Shown piece by piece: positions 34,538 to 42,296 of a DNA stretch of 44,021 nucleotides. A model generated the notes under the pieces. It was not told where the DNA came from, ran no database searches, and saw only the letters and a program-made list of their open reading frames with translations. This stretch comes from Methanolobus sp. UBA32 (lineage in GTDB: Archaea > Halobacteriota > Methanosarcinia > Methanosarcinales > Methanosarcinaceae). The stretch covers positions 1 to 44,021 of the forward strand of contig DAZF01000045.1 in NCBI GenBank assembly GCA_002507205.1. The letters run 5' to 3'. The translations under genes and the position numbers were made by a program. Positions within the stretch are counted from its first letter, which is position 1. Each line of letters opens with the position of its first letter.

Positions 34538-35080
34538 TCATTTCAGGCTGACTTCATGCAGAGTCTCATAAACGGGACCATTTGGCGTCAGCGTGCTCTT
34601 TTTTAATTTCACAGTATCAACCTGTATCGTCCCGATATCTACATCTGCCAGTTTTTCAAGCAACTCAAGGAACTCTTCTTTTTTCTTTTTTGGCAAATAC
34701 TTAACTCTGGCAAGTGTTGCATGAGCACTAAAATGATGAAGATCATGTTCAAAGTCAAAGGAAGAGAGCGAGCTGTTAATTAATTCATATAATTTGTCAA
34801 AATTCCCATCACAACCTAACCACATGACCTTGGCGAACTTTGGCTTTGGGAATACACCAAGCCCTTTAATGCGTGCTTCAAAAGGTTCACATTTTACCGA
34901 ATCAAGGGCTTTTGCAATATCAGGAATCCGGTCATCAGGAATATCGCCCAAAAACTTCATCGTGATATGTACTATATGAGGATCTACAAATTTGAACTTG
35001 AAATCATTGAACTTTGACTGGACATCTGCAATTTTATCATGCACCCCCACAGGGAGATCAACCGCAACAAAAGTTCTCAC
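34538..35080 (-). CDS. thpR: RNA 2',3'-cyclic phosphodiesterase
   Basis: A 180-residue 2H phosphoesterase that opens 2',3'-cyclic phosphate at RNA ends; it was first described as a tRNA 2'-5' ligase. The two HxT motifs are HIT (38-40, in HITMKFLG) and HAT (120-122, in HATLARVKYLP). The start is GTG 35080 (MRTFVAVDLP, the family N-terminus), 7 nt after GGTGAT; in-frame codons extend five residues further to 35095 but would lie on that site. It converges with apbE, 13 nt apart, and diverges from dacZ. Confidence 0.9.
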   Translation of the reverse strand: MRTFVAVDLPVGVHDKIADVQSKFNDFKFKFVDPHIVHITMKFLGDIPDDRIPDIAKALDSVKCEPFEARIKGLGVFPKPKFAKVMWLGCDGNFDKLYELINSSLSSFDFEHDLHHFSAHATLARVKYLPKKKKEEFLELLEKLADVDIGTIQVDTVKLKKSTLTPNGPVYETLHEVSLK

Positions 35081-35217
35081 CAAACCTATCACCAATTATG
35101 ATTTATATTGGGGGCATAAATTAATAGCGCTAAGGAACAGGTTTTATTTATAAAGTAAGAATATGTAATATATTATAATCTGTTATTTATATCGGTGATA
35201 TAAACAGAGGGGATAAT

Positions 35218-36090
35218 TTGGACAGTACAAAAGTAGTTGTCAATGCTGCTATAAGGCTTGCAGAGGAGCTGAAGTCTACTGCAATCATAATATCAGGAGA
35301 TATCAATTTAGAAAGACCAGAAACATCCATACCTGTTTATTTTGCAAGCCGTAGACAAAAAACACTCATAGACCATCTTGTGGCAAGCAGTAAAACAAAA
35401 GAAGACCGGTCAAAGGAAATTATGGATAAGATCAACCAGCAGGCTTCCGGAAAAACAGAGCATGTGGAAAACATCTCAGCCATAGAGTTTATGCTGGAAG
35501 AGATTGAAAAGGGTACAGTTATAGGAATAGTTGAAAGCAAGGATTCCTATGCCATCGTTGTTCACAATCTTGCTGACAATAATATAGTGAAGATATTGAA
35601 TGAGTGTGAAGAAAGAATATCTGCTGAAATACTGCGTGCAGTGTTGAAAATAGCTTTCGATATATCCAATACTGGCCGTGAAGGAAAACAGATTGGCACA
35701 GCATTCATAGTAGGAGATGTTGAAGAGGTCATGATACGCTCGCATCAAATGATCCTGAACCCATATGCAGGACAGGCAGAAGAAGACAGGGATGTTCTGG
35801 ACAGGAAGAACTGGGAATCCATAAAAGAGTTCGCCCAACTGGATGGTGTTTTTGTCATATCAGAAGAAGGAACTGTAGAAGCTGCAGGCAGATATCTGGA
35901 TGTTGATGCCAGAGATATAGCCGTAGAAAAAGGCCTCGGTGGCCGACACGTATCAGCTGCAGCAATCACAAGAGATACGGTATCTATTGCGATAACAATA
36001 TCAGAATCGGGTGGTGTGATTCACATCTATATGGATGGAAAGGAACTTTTGCATATAGAGTCCACAGAAAGAGCAGCACGTCTGCATTAA
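35218..36090 (+). CDS. dacZ: Diadenylate cyclase DacZ
   Basis: A 290-residue archaeal cyclic-di-AMP synthase. An N-terminal alpha/beta (pyruvate-kinase-C-like) domain fills residues about 1-115, followed by the DisA_N cyclase domain: GREGKQIGTAFIVGD (153-167), DGV at 209-211 in place of the usual DGA, and GGRH at 241-244 followed by V rather than R. Cyclic-di-AMP controls potassium and osmolyte transport in archaea and bacteria, and an RCK-domain antiporter is encoded at 17409. It starts at TTG 35218 behind a strong GAGGGGAT, 3 nt away. It is monocistronic. Confidence 0.9.
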   Translation: MDSTKVVVNAAIRLAEELKSTAIIISGDINLERPETSIPVYFASRRQKTLIDHLVASSKTKEDRSKEIMDKINQQASGKTEHVENISAIEFMLEEIEKGTVIGIVESKDSYAIVVHNLADNNIVKILNECEERISAEILRAVLKIAFDISNTGREGKQIGTAFIVGDVEEVMIRSHQMILNPYAGQAEEDRDVLDRKNWESIKEFAQLDGVFVISEEGTVEAAGRYLDVDARDIAVEKGLGGRHVSAAAITRDTVSIAITISESGGVIHIYMDGKELLHIESTERAARLH

Positions 36091-36163
36091 TGGCATAAAT
36101 GCTCAAAATGAATTGAATGGCCAGAGTGCGAATGCATGGTAGTATCAGATTTTCCACTCCCCT

Positions 36164-36370
36164 TCAACAAAGAGTAGTAACTATAAAACCAGGGATGTAT
36201 GTGCTGGCAGGCCATATATCACGTCCTTCCCAGAAGGACTCCAGCAGACCTTCATTTTCCACCCTGCACTGGGTGGTATACATGGTGACTGATTTGATGG
36301 TGTGTTTACCCTCGCTTAGGTCCTTAATGGCTTTTATGATGTCATAACCGTGCAGCTGCTCCTGACAAAA
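36164..36370 (-). pseudogene. PadR-family regulator remnant
   Basis: The minus strand is open from 36370 to a stop at 36166-36164 and encodes 68 residues without a usable start. LHGYDIIKAIKDLSEGK, then SVTMYTTQCRVENEGLL, aligns with the PadR winged-helix pattern HGYEIIK...GTIYPTLQRLEEEGLI with the same spacing. A stop lies directly upstream (36373-36371), and the end is not PadR-like. It is read as a truncated, degenerate gene. The surrounding stretch 36091-36669 holds no other convincing gene; a short plus-strand frame (EVLDHLFDQERKQREVV, about 36379-36430) is noted without assignment. Confidence 0.55.
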
Positions 36371-36669
36371 TTAGATAGGAAGTGCTTGATCACCTCTTTG
36401 ACCAGGAGAGAAAACAAAGAGAAGTTGTTGCAATTAAAGCAAGGATAAGGTTCGCTGTTTTTCCGGTAAACAAAAACACCTGATGATTTAGACTTTGAAT
36501 TCTAGCCACCGACTGACAGGAAAGTAATGGAAGACTTGGCTGCTCTGAGATTTGACTGTGTATGTGGGCAGGGACGATAATACTATATCTTATAGTAGTC
36601 AACTTTTAATTGATTAACACCGTTAACAATTGGCTGAATAGTTATCGGAAAAGAAGGGGTGGAAAAGAA

Positions 36670-38874
36670 ATGAAAAGGGGTAAAATAGGACTGTTAGTGT
36701 TATTTTCATTAATCGTGATCGTTATATCGGGGTGTGTCTCACAGAAGCCAGAAACTACTGATTCAGATGCCGAAACGATTCAAGGGAAGGTATTGGATGT
36801 TAAAATGAATCCTGTGCCAGGTGCCCTCGTACAGGTGGTGGGGAAAACTGCCACCAATGCCACGGCTTCGGATGGATCTTTCAAACTTACCAACGTTGAA
36901 CCTGGCTCAGTATATCTTTACGTAACTTCACCCTCGGAAGCGTACCTGGATGGTGAAAATCTTAAGTCGATACCTGTCGAATTTGGTTCGACAGTTTCTG
37001 ATGTCATGAATACTCTCTCGGGCAGGCCGAGCAACCAGTCGACCTACGTTGGCATGGAGACGTGCCAGATGTGCCACGGCAGGGTTTGGTCCGACCTGTT
37101 CGAAACTTATGATGGCACCGGGGATGCGTCTGCCCATTCCCGCTTCGTGGTTCAGGGTATCGATCAGATGGTCTATCCTGACATGTGGCCCGAACCCGGT
37201 GACAAAGTGCTGCCCCGAGATCCACAAGGCGACCTTCTTATGGTGCAGGACCCACAGGATGGCGAAGGACTTGTGAATGTTGTTCTTTGCACCCGGGATA
37301 AAGAAGGAGATCGAGAGTATCTGTTTAAATTCTATCCGGAAAGCGACAAGAAGTTAACCGAGAACGACCTCGACTGCTCAGGGGCTGACGGGGACATTTT
37401 CGCCTGGAAAGATGAACAGGACGCCGGAACGTACGATCCTGAAGAGAATCCCATTTTCATCCCTGTGGCAGCCACCATTGGAGGTCAGGGGAACTGGGGC
37501 GAGGGATGGGCAGATCCCAATCATGAACAAACCGACTCCCACCCTAACTTCGGTGAAGGCAAGCAACGTTACATGTGCCGGATGCAGGATGTGCCTTGGG
37601 TTCGCCAGTGGGCCAAAGAAAACAACGTGACCAACTGGCTTGAGGATGACTACACAGACTACATAGCCTATATGCCCTTGTACATCATGCAGGATGGTAC
37701 TCCTGCAGATAGTGACGCTCTGGGTCCCAACGATGTGCCTGCACCCAAGTTCTGGCAGAAGAGCCCCGACCACTGGGCCTATCCCGCAAACACAATGGCA
37801 CGCAACTGTGCTGGATGCCATGCCACAGGCGGAATGATCGAGAAGCAAGATTTCGATGACGCCCACGAATCGGGCGACGCTAAACAGGTGGTCACGAACT
37901 TCGAGTTCAAAGACTTAGACATCACGTGCGAGCGGTGTCACGGCCCTGGCTCTGATCACGCGGAGAGTGGGGATATAACCAAGATAATCTTACCTCAGTA
38001 TCTGACGGCCAAGGCGGGTAATGAGCTGTGCGGCCAGTGCCACGGATCCCATGCGGGCATGAGTGCTACCCCCGAAGGGATTCACAAATACCCCTATAAC
38101 GGTAGTTACGAAAACTCATTGGGATATGGTTTCTTCGTGCCCGGCTTGTACGACATCGAAGACTTCTACTTCAATTATGATCAACCTACTTTCGGTCTCC
38201 AGGATTATTCCGGCACCTGGAAAGAGGGCACGTTCCACAGCTGGCCCGACCAGACTCACGCCCGGGCACACTCCCAGATGCTCTCTGAGATACGTCGCTC
38301 GGTTCACTACGACAACCCGTTCGAAAAGCTCACCTGCTTTACCTGCCACGACGCTCATACTCTGGGTGCTCCAGACCTTGAGGTAGACGGGGTCAAGTTC
38401 GAGGAAGCTGCCTACAATGACAACACGCTGTGTCTGGCCTGCCATGCGAGCCACGAGCCATTTGAGGATATTGCAAAAGAAGACTTACTTAACATTGCCG
38501 GGGAAGATGGGTTCATGACTCGTGATGCTGTGGCCCGTGCGGTCGTCAGGCACATGGAAGAGGAAGCCAGCATGGGTGTAGCTCCCTATACCCCAACCGA
38601 TGAGACATCGCCAGTAGGCAGGTGTACCTCGTGCCACATGCCCAAAATCAGCAAACTTCAGGATGTGAAGGACGATGCTCAGTGGCATCTGGCTCTCGAT
38701 GCGGACGGTAAAAGTGCTGTGGTTGAGGGTAATGTAGGATCACACGTGTTCGATGTGGTGTGGCCAGGCCAAAGCTCTACACTCGTGCCGTTCGCCACAC
38801 AGGATGCGGACGTAATGCCCAACTCGTGCGGCAAGTGCCACGAATCCGCCCGTTTCAGCGGCGACGGTGACTGA
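36670..38874 (+). CDS. Octahaem lipoprotein cytochrome c with carboxypeptidase-regulatory-like domain
   Basis: A 734-residue surface cytochrome. Residues 1-22 are a lipoprotein signal (GLLVLFSLIVIVISGC, lipobox C22). Residues about 38-116 form a carboxypeptidase-regulatory-like beta-sandwich (IQGKVLDVKMNPVPGALVQV). Eight CxxCH motifs follow at C132, C380, C420, C454, C556, C588, C652 and C720, with the CERCHGPGSDH and CTSCHMP patterns of cytochrome c554-type multihaem proteins. A long insert separates haems 1 and 2. No catalytic motif of a known reductase is recognised; electron transfer at the outer face is the likely role. The start is ATG 36670, 7 nt after GGGGTGG. The gene is visibly GC-richer than its neighbours (one 60-nt row at 37741 is 60% GC versus 40% at 35641), which suggests acquisition from elsewhere. 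Confidence 0.9.
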   Translation: MKRGKIGLLVLFSLIVIVISGCVSQKPETTDSDAETIQGKVLDVKMNPVPGALVQVVGKTATNATASDGSFKLTNVEPGSVYLYVTSPSEAYLDGENLKSIPVEFGSTVSDVMNTLSGRPSNQSTYVGMETCQMCHGRVWSDLFETYDGTGDASAHSRFVVQGIDQMVYPDMWPEPGDKVLPRDPQGDLLMVQDPQDGEGLVNVVLCTRDKEGDREYLFKFYPESDKKLTENDLDCSGADGDIFAWKDEQDAGTYDPEENPIFIPVAATIGGQGNWGEGWADPNHEQTDSHPNFGEGKQRYMCRMQDVPWVRQWAKENNVTNWLEDDYTDYIAYMPLYIMQDGTPADSDALGPNDVPAPKFWQKSPDHWAYPANTMARNCAGCHATGGMIEKQDFDDAHESGDAKQVVTNFEFKDLDITCERCHGPGSDHAESGDITKIILPQYLTAKAGNELCGQCHGSHAGMSATPEGIHKYPYNGSYENSLGYGFFVPGLYDIEDFYFNYDQPTFGLQDYSGTWKEGTFHSWPDQTHARAHSQMLSEIRRSVHYDNPFEKLTCFTCHDAHTLGAPDLEVDGVKFEEAAYNDNTLCLACHASHEPFEDIAKEDLLNIAGEDGFMTRDAVARAVVRHMEEEASMGVAPYTPTDETSPVGRCTSCHMPKISKLQDVKDDAQWHLALDADGKSAVVEGNVGSHVFDVVWPGQSSTLVPFATQDADVMPNSCGKCHESARFSGDGD

Positions 38875-38899
38875 TACACAAACAAAAAACGACATATGA

Positions 38900-38942
38900 G
38901 TGAGGTATATACAAGCAACACCTCACCATTCTTATTTTTTTA
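38900..38942 (+). terminator. Terminator of the octahaem cytochrome gene
   Basis: GTGAGGT (38900-38906) pairs perfectly with ACCTCAC (38920-38926), followed by CATTCTTATTTTTTTT. It starts 26 nt after the stop codon. Confidence 0.7.
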
Positions 38943-39163
38943 ATCTTATTTTTGTAGCATCCAAATAACGTAATCACTTAATCCAGCAGATAAGTCCTGC
39001 CTCATCTTTTTTCCAATTCCTACTCAACTAACTGACGAGGTTGTCTAATTCGAATTTTGACTTAAAGACCCACTTATTTTGTCACGCCTGATAAAATCGC
39101 GATCAATACTCATCTTGATAAATTGTTGATACATGAACTTCTTATGAAGAATTTATATTAATT

Positions 39164-39510
39164 ATGCCAATTGATTGCTTTTTTCTTTTCAGATCCATTT
39201 CGGATAAAACAGCTTTTTTAATCGAATCAGTATCAATAGGCCGATTGTGGAAGGCTGAATAGTTACGTATGAAAATGCTGTTGAAAAAAGTGCATATCTA
39301 GGAGCATATGCAACGCCTGAGCTACACAGGTTTTTTGAGGAATGTCTGAATAAAATCAGTGAAGATCTTTTAGAGATACTGGAAGAAGATCCGAATATAG
39401 AAGAACTGCCCGGGAAGCTGGGACTATCGGATCAAAGCATAAACATACTACTGATAAGACTGGCTGCCAGGGGGGAAAATAAGATGATCAGACAAAGCAA
39501 TATATATTAG
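39164..39510 (+). pseudogene. Frameshifted gene of unknown function
   Basis: ATG 39164 opens a frame (MPIDCFFLFRSISDKTAFL ... GRLWKAE) that stops at TAG 39260-39262. The next frame is open from 39259 to TAG 39508-39510 and reads IVTYENAVEKSAYLGAYATP, then LHRFFEECLNKISEDLLEIL and a helix-turn-helix-like LPGKLGLSDQSINILLIRL. The second frame has no start codon of its own. Adding one A in GCTGAATAG at 39254-39262 would join them into about 116 residues. I do not recognise the protein. Its second half is clearly protein-like (amphipathic, acidic helices). Confidence 0.5.
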
Positions 39511-40109
39511 GTACTATCATCCCCAATCAGATTAAAGATATTGAATCTCCTTTCGATACAACCTCTTTGTGCATGTGTCATACAGAAAATAACAAAAACA
39601 TCTCCCTCAAAACTTTCATATCATCTTTCAGTGCTTGCTGATAACAATCTGATAGAAGGTAACAGAGAAGCTTCATGAATTACATACAGTCTTACAGAAT
39701 TGGGTAAAAAGTATGCATTCATTGATGATTGAATATAGAGATCGTGTAATTAAAATTATTACAATCTCATAATTGCCATAAGAATGCTTTTTTTTTCTGA
39801 TTTATCCATTTTTAGAACTGATAGTCTAGCAGTTCCACCGGATCATCGATAACGACTTCTAATTCTACTTCGTGTTGTCTTCAAACAGAGGACATGCAAA
39901 AAAGCTTGATTGGATTTGACAGTTGTGCACTATTACGACGAAAATGAGAGTAAAATGAGTAAATATAACGTATTAAACCATTTTTATAGAGCAAGAATAG
40001 GATACATACCTGAAAATGGCCGTTTAAGTTAACCAATTGACTAATAAAAAATAAAAATAGACCGGCATAATCTACCGATCATTTGCGTCAATATTACAAC
40101 ACCAACTAC
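39511..40109. other. Non-coding stretch with probable gene remnants
   Basis: No intact gene is seen. Two short protein-like fragments remain: a minus-strand end 39880-39812 (VELEVVIDDPVELLDYQF then stop) and a plus-strand frame TTG 39910 to TAA 40032 (VHYYDENESKMSKYNVLN). Neither has a start signal or a recognised family. T-runs occur near 39788-39796. Together with the pseudogene at 39164 and the PadR remnant, this suggests a site of repeated insertion and decay. Confidence 0.4.
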
Positions 40110-40682
40110 TTAGAATGGTACTTTAATTCCAACTGAACTCATTACCAGCGCATTGGCAAGGTAAAGTGAACAGAGACCAGTGACCAGGGTTATCAATCCT
40201 GCGATTCCCAGTGGAAGTACTCCAAAGAACACAAGTGCAAGACTGAAGAATGTGAGGTCAAGCACTATAAAGACCACGGTAATCATCTTTACACCAATCT
40301 TTAATGTGGCAATTGTAAGCAAAGTTGCTATGATACCCCACATAAGTGTGAAGTATGCCATCGATGGAGCACTGGCTGCTGCCATTGGTGCATTAAATAA
40401 TCCTGCGGGGGCAAGGTTTATGTATGAAAAAGCAAGCCACCAGAAACCAAATATTGTGAATGCTGTTGCACCAAATGTGTCACCTTTCTTAAATAATTGT
40501 ATACCTGCTAAAACTTCTGCCAGGCCACCAAGAGTTATTGCCATTGCTATGACCATTGTGGCATCTGAGAACATACCCATGTTTAAAAGTCCTGCAAATG
40601 TAGCTGCAAACCCAAGACCGTAGAAACCTACTGCTGCTGGGCTTCCTGCAGTTGTATCTTTAATTGTTACTTCTCCTTCCAT
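40110..40682 (-). CDS. Acetate transporter, AceTr/SatP (GPR1/FUN34/YaaH) family
   Basis: A 190-residue membrane protein with six predicted helices, family of acetate/succinate-proton symporters. The family signature near the N-terminus appears as SPAAVGFYGLGFA (usual form NPAPLGL); further landmarks are ITLGGLAEVLAGIQLF with the ThrPhe-Gly part GATAFTIFGFWWLAFSY. It probably carries acetate across the cytoplasmic membrane, in or out depending on growth. GGAAGTGAT precedes ATG 40682. It stands alone, with a 29-bp near-palindrome just upstream. Confidence 0.88.
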   Translation of the reverse strand: MEGEVTIKDTTAGSPAAVGFYGLGFAATFAGLLNMGMFSDATMVIAMAITLGGLAEVLAGIQLFKKGDTFGATAFTIFGFWWLAFSYINLAPAGLFNAPMAAASAPSMAYFTLMWGIIATLLTIATLKIGVKMITVVFIVLDLTFFSLALVFFGVLPLGIAGLITLVTGLCSLYLANALVMSSVGIKVPF

Positions 40683-40720
40683 AGTTTATCACTTCCCTAA
40701 TATAAGTACATATAATTATT

Positions 40721-40749
40721 AAACAATATTAACAATGTTATAATTGTTT
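40721..40749. promoter_or_regulatory. 29-bp near-perfect palindrome upstream of the acetate transporter
   Basis: AAACAATATTAACA (40721-40734), a central base, then TGTTATAATTGTTT (40736-40749). Twelve of fourteen arm positions match; the two mismatches are AT/TA swaps at symmetric places. It ends 39 nt from the transporter start on the minus strand, next to AT-rich promoter DNA, so an operator is likely. Confidence 0.5.
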
Positions 40750-41188
40750 ATTGCTGGTCTCAAAATAAAATACCAGAAAATTTTCCATCAGATTAAATGA
40801 ATATCGTAACTGCTTGCTACCTCCATCAAGTGTTACCATTTTCACCTCCAGATAAGGACTTTGAAATAGAAGTATATATCATTTTTGATTATTACAAAAT
40901 CGGATAATAGATAAAAGCAATTCATTTCTAAATTGAGCATTTAATAACCCTTTAAAATGGATATAATAGTCAAATAAAGCATTTTTACGGTTAAAACACT
41001 AAAAAAAACCTAATATATGTTAATAAACGAATACTGTGTAAATATATATACAAAAACGACAGGCGTTGTGTATGGTGTGCACAATTGATGCACAATCATT
41101 CCGAAAAGCTTATTAATAAGAATGAAATATAGATTTGCTTTCATTAACCACAAACAAAAGGGCACATTCAGCAAATCACAAAAATTAA
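40750..41188. other. Intergenic region upstream of the acetate transporter
   Basis: This 439-nt AT-rich stretch separates the transporter promoter from the end of pelA. It holds a direct repeat TGCACAAT at 41078-41085 and 41089-41096 (11 nt apart, one helical turn) and a 12-bp palindrome CTTATTAATAAG at 41109-41120. No coding frame or RNA gene is convincing. Confidence 0.35.
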
Positions 41189-42229
41189 TTATATCTTGAA
41201 ACGCAGAAGTGCTGCAATACCACCAAGTGCAAGCAATTTTTGACCAGGTTCAAATATTGTACTGAAGACCACTATTTTTCCCTGCGTGTGCTCCACTTCC
41301 TGTAAAAATGAATCAATGCTGCCCTTTTCACGCTCCATCCTCAACATCTCGTCAGCTACAAGGAGTGTCTCGATAGAACCATATCCAAGGGCCATCTTCA
41401 CTTCTTCCAGACCATAGGCAACTTTTCCATCGATGGATATCTCTTTGAGTAACTCATCCATTAAACGGGATTCACGGGCTATACGTGACTCTTCCATGAT
41501 CCTATCAACTGCCCCACGCCTCAATACTTCCTGAAAACCGGACATGCCTATTGAAGATGTATCCTCAGTAATGACTCTTGAGGCCAGTTCCGGCTCTTTG
41601 GACTGTATATATTTCAGAAAATCCTCCTTTGTGAATCCAGGGCCTGCAACAACGATAGCCTCAGATTCCGAAGCCGCATTTAGAAGCTGCCCTGCAATCT
41701 CCTCGAAAAAGACATTCCTCAGAGTACCTTCGCCCTTTCCTGATGACTGATTGATATGAGAATATACCTCTATGCCGTAATGACGCACAAGGCCAATATC
41801 CGCATCACCTTCTTCGATAGCCACCATGACTACTTTTGGGCGTTTTGAACTTGCTTCGGCTTCATCAATACGTTCAAGCTGATCCTTTTTCCATGTCTTT
41901 ATGATAGAAAGATCAAGACCTTCTTCAACATTAAAGGTATGATAATGACCGGCATCCATCCCATGCTCAATAGGACCGTGTACTCTCAACCGGTTAGAGA
42001 ATTTATGAAACTCAAGCTCCTCAACCCTAACACCGAGACGTACAGTCTTTTTCTCCACTTTTTCCGGCCGAAGTTTATCAGCCACCCCATCAGCCTTTCT
42101 CTTGGTCAGGGCAAAGATAAGGTCACCTTTCTCAATAATATACTTCAGGTGCCATAGGTCATCCAATGTTTCAGGAACCAGTGTGATCTCACCTTCTCTG
42201 CCTTTCAAATTTCTTTTTTTGACCCTCAT
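41189..42229 (-). CDS. pelA: Pelota homologue (ribosome rescue factor)
   Basis: A 346-residue archaeal Pelota/Dom34, which enters the empty A site of stalled ribosomes and, with ABCE1 and aEF1A, splits them. The N-terminal Sm-like domain (EGEITLVPETLDDLWHLKYI, residues 13-32) is clear, as are the eRF1-like central part (KVVMVAIEEGDADIGLVRHYG) and C-terminal domain (VAYGLEEVKMALGYGSIETL). The GGQ motif of release factors is absent, as expected for Pelota. It lies 67 nt after the NEMF-type gene on the same strand, linking two ribosome quality-control functions. Confidence 0.95.
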   Translation of the reverse strand: MRVKKRNLKGREGEITLVPETLDDLWHLKYIIEKGDLIFALTKRKADGVADKLRPEKVEKKTVRLGVRVEELEFHKFSNRLRVHGPIEHGMDAGHYHTFNVEEGLDLSIIKTWKKDQLERIDEAEASSKRPKVVMVAIEEGDADIGLVRHYGIEVYSHINQSSGKGEGTLRNVFFEEIAGQLLNAASESEAIVVAGPGFTKEDFLKYIQSKEPELASRVITEDTSSIGMSGFQEVLRRGAVDRIMEESRIARESRLMDELLKEISIDGKVAYGLEEVKMALGYGSIETLLVADEMLRMEREKGSIDSFLQEVEHTQGKIVVFSTIFEPGQKLLALGGIAALLRFKI

Positions 42230-42296
42230 TTATAACACCTTCAGAGCTACCTTATTAACAACAATATTCCTTCATAAAATAAGGAAATTAAAGCCA

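Noticed and set aside
36117..36602. Plus- and minus-strand frames in the gap before the octahaem cytochrome
   Set aside because: No start signals or family features; the only supported content is the PadR-like remnant on the minus strand.
37378..37866. 162-codon minus-strand frame inside the octahaem cytochrome gene
   Set aside because: It is the antisense of a GC-rich real gene, where long shadow frames are expected; its His/Cys content mirrors the haem motifs.
38943..40109. Possible insertion sequence
   Set aside because: No transposase motif, terminal inverted repeat or target duplication could be identified, only unassigned fragments.
41109..41120. 12-bp palindrome CTTATTAATAAG as an operator
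   Set aside because: It is short and AT-rich in AT-rich DNA, about 430 nt from the nearest start, so chance is the simpler explanation.
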